Origin: Cyclobacteriaceae bacterium
GTDB lineage: Bacteria > Bacteroidota > Bacteroidia > Cytophagales > Cyclobacteriaceae
Assembly (NCBI GenBank): GCA_026994125.1
Contig: JALWRJ010000252.1
Span: 1 to 5,913, forward strand
Reading direction: 5' to 3'
DNA: 5,913 bases
Part shown: positions 1-5,913 of the stretch, piece after piece
Numbering within the stretch: position 1 is the first letter of the stretch
How the letters are laid out: each line of letters opens with the position of its first letter
The notes under the pieces: generated by a model
The model's input: the letters and a program-made list of their open reading frames with translations, nothing else
Told to the model about the DNA's origin: nothing
The model's database searches: none
Position numbers and translations under genes: made by a program

Positions 1-1769
1 GGAAGATAGCCCACAACACCCGAAGTAGTTTGCATGGTATAATTGCCCGGCTTACGCATGCTTGTTGGAAAACTAATCCTCCAATGGTGGCCTTGTTTTC
101 GCTTTTCGGGGACTATTTCAACATCATCGGCTTGTAATTTTAAAATATCTCTTACTTCTAGTGAATCGGGGTTAATATCAAAAAAATCATCGTTGGTACG
201 GTAGTAAAGCGCCTCTTCGGGGTGGCTGGCTTGCGCTGCCAAACGGTACATTACCGGCACAAACAAGGCGTGGGTAGCAAATCCCGATAAGGAATCTACC
301 AAAGGAGAGGCCATCAGGTACAAATTACTGCTTATTTCGCTTAAAAAAGGGGTGCCATCTTCGAACTTAAGCAAAGCTGAGCGGTCTGTGCCCCAACTCC
401 ACACGGGAGTTGCTTGTGGCATAGCCATCGTTTGAGAACTACCTTCCAAAAAAGCCTTAAAAAACGGATGTTCAACCGAAGGAGTCTCCATCATCTGTGG
501 TTGCTGCGCTATAGATTTTGCCAAAGCGCTATGTATAGCTTTAAAAGCAGCGATATCCAGGTTAGGAGCCGGCACCACTAACACCACCCCTCCATTGGCT
601 GCAAAAAGCTTTAGTTGCGTAATTAACTGGTTATTGGGCCGGGCTACCTGATTAAGCACTACCATATCGGCTTGTTCCAGCTGGTTTTCTTCTACATTTT
701 TATAAAACGAAGAAGACCAATCGAACAATTGGGTATTCCCAAATACATGCTTCAGGTAAGGGCTGGGGCTTTCTCCGTCAATACTAAAAATATGCCATTT
801 ATGAGCCGGTCGTAAGGTAAAATAAAATCGGTTATCAAAGGTATTAGGAGTATCATCCAATAGCACATAGCCTGGTTGAGCCTGCCTTACGCTACCCACA
901 TTAAAAGTAATTTCTTTTTTTTGAAAGGCTTGCAGGGTAACAGTAGTAGCCGACACCTGCCTGTTGCCCAGGTACACTTTAACAGGCAGGTTGTCCAGAG
1001 TTTCGGCACCTGTGTTTTGTACTACCACTGCCAGGTTTACGGCCGGGTTGGTTACTTTTTGAGGCAACATAAAAACTGTATCAACTACCGCATTGGTAAG
1101 CGTAGCCGGCCGGTTTGGAACTAACCAATATGCCTGGGTGGTATCGGCTGGTAATTGCGTTAAATTTTTAAAATTGGATTGTTGAAAATCGCTAAATACA
1201 AATACATCGGATACCAACAAAGAAGATTGTTTCTGATAATTTTTTATAGCTCGGTATAGGCCAGGCCAATTAAATGCCTTACTGCCAGGCATAATGCCTG
1301 CTACTTGTTGCCCTGCCACATGTAAGGAGTTGCTGAGCTGGTAATTAGTAAGATTAGTATTAGTTAAAACCAACACTTCCTGCCCACGCGGCATGTTTTC
1401 CAACATAGTAGCGGCCAATTGTTTGCCTTGCACCAGGGCTGATTCACCGGTAACCACCGGAGCCAGCATACTGGGCGAGTTATCGATATAAATAACCTTT
1501 ACTCCCCGGCTTAGTTGCTGTTGGTTAGTTGTTTTTAAAACAGGTTGTGCAAAGGCCAACACTAAAAACAAAATAAACCCTAACCTGCTTAGCAATATTA
1601 GCCAATGTTTTAGCCTGAGTGGTTTTTTGGCTGAATGCTTTACTTGTTTCAAAAACCGGATATCCGGAAAAAACACTTTTTTATTTTTCCGAAAATCGAA
1701 TAAATGAATGATAACCGGAATAAGTAATGCCCACAGGGCCCATAAAAATGCGGGTTGCTGAAATACCAT
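1..1769 (-). CDS. BatA-type membrane-anchored VWA-like protein, partial (C-terminus off the left edge)
   Basis: Translated from an ATG at 1769, the frame stays open for 589 codons to the window edge. Residues 1-76 match the aerotolerance-regulator N-terminal (BatA) domain: a membrane segment at about 7-24, a basic stretch (FRKNKK, 26-31), the RLKHWL motif at 52-57, and a second membrane segment at about 57-76 ending AFAQP. A von Willebrand A-like domain follows, with a MIDAS-type motif DNSPS at 96-100 and the SDFQ segment at 192-195. Further on come a probable beta-sandwich region (about 230-320) and a Rossmann-like stretch (about 335-420, including ANGGVVLVV) that resembles the class I glutamine-amidotransferase-like fold seen in this family; no catalytic triad is claimed. 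Family members in Bacteroidota are roughly 650-700 residues, so about 100 residues are probably missing. The start is only 9 bases after the stop of the membrane-protein gene, suggesting co-transcription. Its molecular role is not established; the name comes from Bat (Bacteroides aerotolerance) proteins, and an envelope location is inferred from the membrane segments. Confidence 0.88.
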   Translation of the reverse strand, partial: MVFQQPAFLWALWALLIPVIIHLFDFRKNKKVFFPDIRFLKQVKHSAKKPLRLKHWLILLSRLGFILFLVLAFAQPVLKTTNQQQLSRGVKVIYIDNSPSMLAPVVTGESALVQGKQLAATMLENMPRGQEVLVLTNTNLTNYQLSNSLHVAGQQVAGIMPGSKAFNWPGLYRAIKNYQKQSSLLVSDVFVFSDFQQSNFKNLTQLPADTTQAYWLVPNRPATLTNAVVDTVFMLPQKVTNPAVNLAVVVQNTGAETLDNLPVKVYLGNRQVSATTVTLQAFQKKEITFNVGSVRQAQPGYVLLDDTPNTFDNRFYFTLRPAHKWHIFSIDGESPSPYLKHVFGNTQLFDWSSSFYKNVEENQLEQADMVVLNQVARPNNQLITQLKLFAANGGVVLVVPAPNLDIAAFKAIHSALAKSIAQQPQMMETPSVEHPFFKAFLEGSSQTMAMPQATPVWSWGTDRSALLKFEDGTPFLSEISSNLYLMASPLVDSLSGFATHALFVPVMYRLAAQASHPEEALYYRTNDDFFDINPDSLEVRDILKLQADDVEIVPEKRKQGHHWRISFPTSMRKPGNYTMQTTSGVVGYL

Positions 1770-1778
1770 AAATCAAAG

Positions 1779-3137
1779 CTACATCTTTGCCCACATATTT
1801 TTAGGCTTAAGCCTTAAATCGTTTTTAAACTGCCCGGCAAATTCGTTGGCCTGGCTCCAGGTAATGGCTAAAAATATACCATAAAATGGCATTAAAGGCA
1901 CTTTATATCTAAAAAGGGTGCCAAAATTATAACTTACTATACCTACTGCAAAAGCAAACGATAAGGCAAAAACCAAACTAAAAATAATAGCCGGGTTGTT
2001 AAGCGTTTTAAACAAATGGTGCCTGCTTTTGAGCAAAACTACTAGCGTAAGTATAAAAAACATAGCTCCCTCTAAACTGGCCAAGCCCATAAGCGGATTG
2101 GTTACTTCCCAAATATAAGGCCTAAATAAAGCTACATTTACAGCGGCCGGAGCTTTAGTTATGATAGAACCAAAAGTGCCATCTAAATCGCCTAAATCAT
2201 AACGGCTTCCTGCATTTTTACCGGTGTAGCGCCCCACATCATAAGCTGTTACCTGTACAGTTTTAGCAATGTTTTCGATGGCGTATTTACGATTATTTTT
2301 ACCCACCCAATACACCCCATAGCCAGCTAACAGCAGCGTAACTGTAATAATAAAAGGAGCCATCATCAGGCGGAGCATCCTGTTTTTTACCTTACCCATA
2401 TTTATAAAGTAGCTCCACAATGCCAAAGCTGGTAATAAACTCATTAAAATATAAAGTTTAATTAAAAGAATAAGGTAAAACGAAACAACAAGCACCACCA
2501 GCCATTTTACCCTGGCACCATACCCGTACACTAAGTGGATAAAAGCTGCAATAGCCCATCCTAAAAAACCAAAAGTAATAGTATCTTTTAATATACCGGA
2601 GCCCCAAAAAACCGTAGAAGGAATAAATAAAATAGCTAAGGCCAATACCCATTCTTTACCTGGAAATATTCGAACAAACGCACTGTACATAGCCCAAATA
2701 CCAGTAAACGAGAGTGCAGCAAACAAAAGCCCGGTACCCACATAGGAGCCCCCGGTAAACAAGCTAATAAACCCTGCAATACGCACCACCAGGTACGATG
2801 AAGGGTCGTGGTACATCCAAATATGGGAGGCGTACTTAAAGGTAGCTTGTCCATAATCGGTTGGTCCAAAAATTAAGTAAAAGCCCTTGGCCGGTTTATC
2901 CCAAAAGGCCTCATAAATATGTATGGCACCATGGCTAAAGTACGTGGCTGTATCGCCTCCTCCATAGTAAAAATAATAAAGCAGCCCCAACAACACCGCA
3001 CTTACCAGTTTAAGGGTTAAGGCCGGCAAAAAATACCTTCGGGTAGCTACCGTAGTAACTTTACCACGTAGCATTATGGCTATTGTTAAAATAATTAAGC
3101 CAACGGTAAACCCAATAAGTACATCTGTAAAGTACAC
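1779..3137 (-). CDS. Multi-pass membrane protein of unknown function, possibly GT-C/polysaccharide-type
   Basis: This is a very hydrophobic protein with about ten probable membrane helices. The frame is open back to a GTG at 3179 (466 residues), but those first codons overlap the mdh terminator (3164-3196). I prefer the GTG at 3137 (452 residues), which keeps the first membrane helix and lies just after an A/G-rich stretch (AAAAGCAAAAGG). The ATG at 3074 would remove most of that helix. Numbered from the GTG at 3179, motifs visible are YYGGGDT (71-77) in the first large loop, PSTVFWGSGILKDTI (187-201) at a helix end, and LFRYKVPLMPF (422-432) in the last helix region, followed by a basic tail. 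An acidic residue in the first external loop and an FW-SG-KD motif recall uncharacterised membrane proteins of exopolysaccharide loci and GT-C glycosyltransferases; this is inference from memory, not a family assignment. No glycosyltransferase or export genes lie beside it. It is probably co-transcribed with the BatA-type gene 9 bases downstream. Confidence 0.8.
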   Translation of the reverse strand: MYFTDVLIGFTVGLIILTIAIMLRGKVTTVATRRYFLPALTLKLVSAVLLGLLYYFYYGGGDTATYFSHGAIHIYEAFWDKPAKGFYLIFGPTDYGQATFKYASHIWMYHDPSSYLVVRIAGFISLFTGGSYVGTGLLFAALSFTGIWAMYSAFVRIFPGKEWVLALAILFIPSTVFWGSGILKDTITFGFLGWAIAAFIHLVYGYGARVKWLVVLVVSFYLILLIKLYILMSLLPALALWSYFINMGKVKNRMLRLMMAPFIITVTLLLAGYGVYWVGKNNRKYAIENIAKTVQVTAYDVGRYTGKNAGSRYDLGDLDGTFGSIITKAPAAVNVALFRPYIWEVTNPLMGLASLEGAMFFILTLVVLLKSRHHLFKTLNNPAIIFSLVFALSFAFAVGIVSYNFGTLFRYKVPLMPFYGIFLAITWSQANEFAGQFKNDLRLKPKNMWAKM

Positions 3138-3163
3138 CCTTTTGCTTTTTGGTGTGTGAAGAT

Positions 3164-3196
3164 AAAAAAAGCCCTGCACAGTTACATACAGGGCTT
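3164..3196 (-). terminator. Intrinsic terminator of mdh
   Basis: On the minus strand, AAGCCCTG (3196-3189) and CAGGGCTT (3176-3169) form a perfect 8-bp stem around a 12-base loop, and the stem runs directly into seven T residues (3170-3164). It starts 19 bases after the mdh stop codon, the expected place for a Rho-independent terminator. The T-run is only on the minus-strand side, so it acts in the direction of mdh. It probably separates mdh from the downstream membrane-protein gene, although partial read-through cannot be excluded. Confidence 0.88.
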
Positions 3197-3215
3197 CGAT
3201 AAATTTTAAAAAAAA

Positions 3216-4145
3216 TTAGTTCATGTTGTCCAAAACGGCCATCACTTCCTTCACATGGCCTCGTGATACCTCCAATAATTCTTTTTCTTCGGCATTCAGG
3301 TCTAGTTCCAACACTTTTTCAACTCCATTTTTACCCAATACTACCGGCACGCCTAAGTAGCAATCATCAATACCGTATTCACCATCCAGCTTAATACAAA
3401 CCGGGAACACTCTGCGTTGGTCTTTTAAAATAGCTTCTACCATTTGCGCAGCTGCAGCTCCGGGTGCATACCAGGCCGAAGTGCCCATGAGTTTTACCAA
3501 CTCTCCGCCTCCAAATTTAGTTCGCTCTATAATGGCATCCAGTTCATCTTTGCCAATAAGTTCGGTTACGGGAATACCTCCAACGGTAGTGTAGCGTGGC
3601 AAAGGCACCATTGTATCGCCATGCCCACCCATTAGTACGGCTTGTATATCTTTAGGCGAAACATTTAATGCTTCGGCCAAAAAAGCACGGTAACGAGCGG
3701 TATCTAAAATACCGGCCATGCCAATTACTTTGGTTTTAGGCAAAGCAGAAGTTAAATGAGCCTGGTAGGTCATTACATCCAGTGGGTTAGAAACAATAAT
3801 TAAAATGGCATTGGGCGAATGCTGCATTACATTTTCGGTTACCGACTTTACAATTCCGGCATTGGTTTGAATAAGGTCGTCACGGGTCATACCGGGTTTA
3901 CGAGGCAAGCCCGAAGTAATAACCACTACGTCCGAACCTGCCGTTTTAGCATAATCGTTTGTAGAGCCCGTGGTACGGGTATCGTACTGATTAATAGGCG
4001 CTTTTTGCCACATATCCAGGGCCTTCCCTTCGGCTACTCCCTCTTTAATGTCAATCAAAACCACTTCGTTCGCAATTTCGCGATAGGCCAAAACATCGGC
4101 ACAGGTTGCTCCTACATTACCTGCACCTACTACTGTTACTTTCAT
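3216..4145 (-). CDS. mdh: Malate dehydrogenase, LDH-like, NAD-dependent
   Basis: It interconverts malate and oxaloacetate with NAD(H) in the cytoplasm, the last step of the TCA cycle. The 309-residue length fits the LDH-like (type III) malate dehydrogenases. The N-terminal Rossmann fold has GAGNVG at 7-12 and an acidic residue D32 at the end of beta-2, which favours NAD over NADP. The mobile active-site loop carries R82 (in GLPRKPGMTR), the position where lactate dehydrogenases have Gln and malate dehydrogenases Arg, plus R88. N120 (SNPLD), D148 and R151 (ILDTAR), and the catalytic H175 (GGHGDTMVPL) are all present, so the enzyme should be active on malate rather than lactate. The ATG at 4145 gives the expected N-terminus MKVTVVGAG. 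The gene has its own 117-base upstream gap with a candidate promoter and ends at a strong terminator, so it may be a single-gene unit. I see nothing degenerate in it. Confidence 0.97.
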   Translation of the reverse strand: MKVTVVGAGNVGATCADVLAYREIANEVVLIDIKEGVAEGKALDMWQKAPINQYDTRTTGSTNDYAKTAGSDVVVITSGLPRKPGMTRDDLIQTNAGIVKSVTENVMQHSPNAILIIVSNPLDVMTYQAHLTSALPKTKVIGMAGILDTARYRAFLAEALNVSPKDIQAVLMGGHGDTMVPLPRYTTVGGIPVTELIGKDELDAIIERTKFGGGELVKLMGTSAWYAPGAAAAQMVEAILKDQRRVFPVCIKLDGEYGIDDCYLGVPVVLGKNGVEKVLELDLNAEEKELLEVSRGHVKEVMAVLDNMN

Positions 4146-4173
4146 ATTGCTTATTATTTAATAATGATAATTT

Positions 4174-4192
4174 CCTCAAGCAAAACATGAGG
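4174..4192 (-). other. Small inverted repeat in the mdh leader
   Basis: CCTCA and TGAGG form a 5-bp inverted repeat around a 9-base loop, about 30 bases before the mdh start. It has no T-run, so it is not a terminator. It could be a small leader hairpin affecting mRNA stability or translation, but a stem this short may be chance. Confidence 0.25.
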
Positions 4193-4229
4193 TTAGTTAA
4201 CTACATAAATGTTACTTAAAAATACCCTG

Positions 4230-4237
4230 CAAAAATA
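4230..4237 (-). promoter_or_regulatory. Candidate Bacteroidota -7 promoter element for mdh
   Basis: The minus strand reads TATTTTTG, an exact match to the TAnnTTTG -7 consensus of the primary sigma factor in Bacteroidota. It lies in the gap between the cNMP-binding gene and mdh, and would start transcription roughly 75-80 bases before the mdh ATG. I see no clear -33 TTG-type element at the expected distance, and in AT-rich DNA this short motif can occur by chance. Confidence 0.45.
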
Positions 4238-4262
4238 CAACATCCGTTAGGTTTATGCTGCA

Positions 4263-4784
4263 TTATTTTGTGTTATAAACATCGCCCATGTAAAAAAAAC
4301 CGTCTGCTTTTTGGTAGGTTTTAAGTATTTGGCCATTTACATCGTGATACAGGTTGGCCACGGCCTCCAGCATGGTTACTTTAATTTTAATATTACTACT
4401 AAAAATATCGTGAATACTTACCTGTGGCAATACATACATGGTAGCGGTTTCGCTTACACAAACAGCATTTGTAAACCGTTTTTTATCTTTTAAAATGCAG
4501 GTTTCTCCAAAAATACTGCCTCCGTCCAGCCGGGTAATCACTTCTACCTCTTGCTTATTGTCCAGGGTAAGCACCACTTCTCCCCGGGCTAAAAAGTACA
4601 AGGCATGTGCGGGGTCGTTTCGTAAAAATACCACTTCATCCTGATGGTAGGTGCGCTTATGTAAATGGGGTAGGAACAGCGCCCGTTGATCATTCGATAG
4701 GGAAGAAAACAAAATGAATTTGCCAAGAAAATCAAGCATTTCCCGTTCATCGGACTCGTACGTTTTTTTAAAAGGATTAAACAT
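4263..4784 (-). CDS. Stand-alone cyclic-nucleotide-binding domain protein (no HTH)
   Basis: The 173 residues form one CRP/cAMP-type cyclic-nucleotide-binding domain. After a short N-terminal helix region (about 13-26), the beta-roll includes YHQDEVVFLRNDPAHALYFLARGEVVL (46-72, with the conserved glycine turn RGE at 67-69). The phosphate-binding cassette follows at about 88-108, with FGE at 92-94 and R103 in RFTNA, the positions that contact ribose and phosphate in cNMP-binding members. A helix of about 40 residues closes the protein; typical Crp/Fnr regulators run to about 220-230 residues with a winged helix at the C-terminus, which is absent. It is therefore unlikely to bind DNA itself and may act as a sensor or partner protein; the ligand is unknown. 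The start ATG is 3 bases after the tilS stop (TAG TAT ATG), so translation is probably coupled to tilS. Confidence 0.88.
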   Translation of the reverse strand: MFNPFKKTYESDEREMLDFLGKFILFSSLSNDQRALFLPHLHKRTYHQDEVVFLRNDPAHALYFLARGEVVLTLDNKQEVEVITRLDGGSIFGETCILKDKKRFTNAVCVSETATMYVLPQVSIHDIFSSNIKIKVTMLEAVANLYHDVNGQILKTYQKADGFFYMGDVYNTK

Positions 4785-4787
4785 ATA

Positions 4788-5913
4788 CTAATTTTTACAT
4801 TTAATTTCGAACACAGTTTGGGTAGCTTGGGTTATTTTAAACCGGTTATCGGGCCGGTGGTTAAGCACACCTGCAATCTCGTTGCCCGACACCACCACTC
4901 GAACCTGTTTCTTCAAGTTTACAGGAATTTTAACGTCTATCATAAAGTCGCTTAGTTTTTTTTTGCCTCTCATGCCCAATGGCACAAAGCTGTCGCCTTG
5001 TTGCCACCCTCTAATTACCAATGGAAAACTGAGTTTATCTTTGTCTAAGGCCAGCACATGAGGATCAGCAGAAATTTTATAGTTGCTGGCAGGAAAGGTA
5101 CGAGTCGTAATTTGCATACCATCTACTTCCAAATGCTCGTCTGGTGCAGGTACATGCAAAGTTTTTAGTGTATCCAATTGGGGAGATACCAGTAAGGTTT
5201 TACGATCGATATTGGCTACATAACCGGGAGCATAAAACAATTTGCCTGATTGCCCCATGTTAATACTATTACATATAGATTCAACCAACCCATAGGTAAA
5301 CCCCTTGGACTTCAGCAGCAAAAATAGCACGTAGGTATGGCCGGGTATGCTGGTTAACACGTGTAAGTTAATGCGGGTATGAATGCCTTCTTGCACTACC
5401 AAAGCAGGCCATATTTGCTGCAAGCTATGGTTTAAAAACAGGTTGGCCTCTGCCACCCTTTTGCCCGAACGAGCAATGGCCTCGGTAGCTTTTGGGTTTA
5501 GTTGGTTTAGTTCTGGCAACACCCGATGCCTGATTTTATTTCGGCCGTACTTAGTAGAGGCATTGGAGCTATCGGTTCGCCAGGCAATGTGATGTGCCTG
5601 GGCAAAGGTTTTGATTTTTTCAGATGCCGTAGTATGCAAAGGCCTGATGAGGGTAGTTGTTTTGGACGCAATACCCGAAAGCCCATCCAGTCCGGTACCT
5701 TTAACTAAATTAAACAATATGGTTTCGACTACATCACCCTGGTGGTGGGCGGTAGCAATAAAGTCAAACCCCTTACCGGCACGTAACTGCTCAAACCACC
5801 CGTAGCGCAAATTGCGGGCGGCCATTTGTATGGATATTCCTTGAGCATGGGCGTAAACCTGGGTATCAAAAGAGGTTGTGTAGCATGGTACACCCCAGCC
5901 AGCGGCCAGTTGT
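4788..5913 (-). CDS. tilS: tRNA(Ile)-lysidine synthetase TilS, partial (N-terminus off the right edge)
   Basis: TilS uses ATP and lysine to convert C34 of the CAU-anticodon tRNA-Ile into lysidine, so that the tRNA reads AUA and is charged with Ile; it is essential in most bacteria. The frame is open to the window edge, giving 374 visible residues. The ATG at 5825 is internal (visible residue 30), because the upstream residues continue the family pattern (GVPCYTTSFDT, then SIQMAARNLRYGWF at 27-40). The N-terminal domain shows AHHQGDVVET (55-64), GTGLDGLSGI (72-81), RPL (90-92) and SSNASTKYGRNKIRH (115-129) before VLP. The C-terminal TilS domain is at 303-374, with WQQGDSFVPLGM, KKLSDF and RPDNRFKIT. 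The ATP-binding PP-loop (SGGxDS) should lie in the roughly 60-80 residues beyond the window and cannot be checked. The acidic position before D60 is Gly here (HHQGD versus HHxDD in E. coli), probably a tolerated variation. It forms an operon with the cNMP-binding gene. Confidence 0.95.
   Translation of the reverse strand, partial: QLAAGWGVPCYTTSFDTQVYAHAQGISIQMAARNLRYGWFEQLRAGKGFDFIATAHHQGDVVETILFNLVKGTGLDGLSGIASKTTTLIRPLHTTASEKIKTFAQAHHIAWRTDSSNASTKYGRNKIRHRVLPELNQLNPKATEAIARSGKRVAEANLFLNHSLQQIWPALVVQEGIHTRINLHVLTSIPGHTYVLFLLLKSKGFTYGLVESICNSINMGQSGKLFYAPGYVANIDRKTLLVSPQLDTLKTLHVPAPDEHLEVDGMQITTRTFPASNYKISADPHVLALDKDKLSFPLVIRGWQQGDSFVPLGMRGKKKLSDFMIDVKIPVNLKKQVRVVVSGNEIAGVLNHRPDNRFKITQATQTVFEIKCKN

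Noticed and set aside
876..1124. Plus-strand open frame of 82 codons
   Set aside because: It lies antisense inside the BatA-type gene, whose translation gives a coherent domain structure. Its product is of low complexity and resembles no family I know.
2458..2869. Two short minus-strand frames inside the membrane-protein gene
   Set aside because: They overlap the long coding frame out of phase and have no family features. The main frame is uninterrupted, so they do not indicate a frameshift.
4151..4164. AT-rich palindrome TTATTATTTAATAA as a CRP/FNR-type operator linked to the neighbouring cNMP-binding gene
   Set aside because: It does not match TGTGA-N6-TCACA or TTGAT-N4-ATCAA, the neighbouring protein has no DNA-binding domain, and such palindromes are common in AT-rich leaders.
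3819..4190. Plus-strand open frame of 123 codons
   Set aside because: It is antisense to the Rossmann domain of mdh, where every catalytic motif is intact on the minus strand. It is a frame shadow.
4788..5825. TilS read as a complete 345-residue protein starting at the ATG at 5825
   Set aside because: The same frame continues upstream to the window edge with conserved TilS residues, and a protein starting at 5825 would lack the PP-loop. The gene is cut by the window, not naturally short.
1..5913. Mobile elements, CRISPR arrays, RNA genes and a defence or biosynthetic cluster
   Set aside because: I saw no spaced direct repeats, transposase or integrase frame, tRNA-like cloverleaf or attachment site. 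The genes are housekeeping or envelope types with similar base composition throughout.

Overview
This window looks like an ordinary chromosomal stretch from a member of the Bacteroidota. All five genes are on the minus strand, packed tightly or separated by short AT-rich gaps. None has a clear Shine-Dalgarno sequence, one intergenic gap carries a TAnnTTTG element (the Bacteroidota -7 promoter consensus), and the first and last genes are of types typical of that phylum. I see no tRNA, rRNA, CRISPR array, insertion sequence, phage gene or sign of recent transfer.

Reading in the direction of transcription, from high to low coordinates: (1) the C-terminal 374 residues of TilS, the tRNA-Ile lysidine synthetase, cut at the right edge (4788-5913). 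(2) Three bases later, a 173-residue protein that is a single cyclic-nucleotide-binding domain with no DNA-binding domain (4263-4784). (3) A 117-base gap with a candidate promoter, followed by mdh, an LDH-like NAD-dependent malate dehydrogenase of 309 residues (3216-4145). (4) A strong intrinsic terminator (3164-3196), then a multi-pass membrane protein of unknown function with some resemblance to GT-C/polysaccharide-type membrane enzymes (1779 to about 3137). (5) Nine bases later, a BatA-type membrane-anchored protein with a VWA-like domain, cut at the left edge (1-1769).

These probably form three transcription units: tilS with the cNMP-binding gene, mdh alone or partly by read-through, and the membrane protein with the BatA-type gene. 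The genes have no obvious common pathway: tRNA modification, a possible nucleotide sensor, the TCA cycle and two cell-envelope proteins. I did not find a convincing new biological system. The points most worth a second look are the start of the membrane-protein gene, whose longest open frame runs back through the mdh terminator; the HTH-less cNMP-binding protein coupled to tilS; and the unidentified membrane protein paired with the BatA-type gene.
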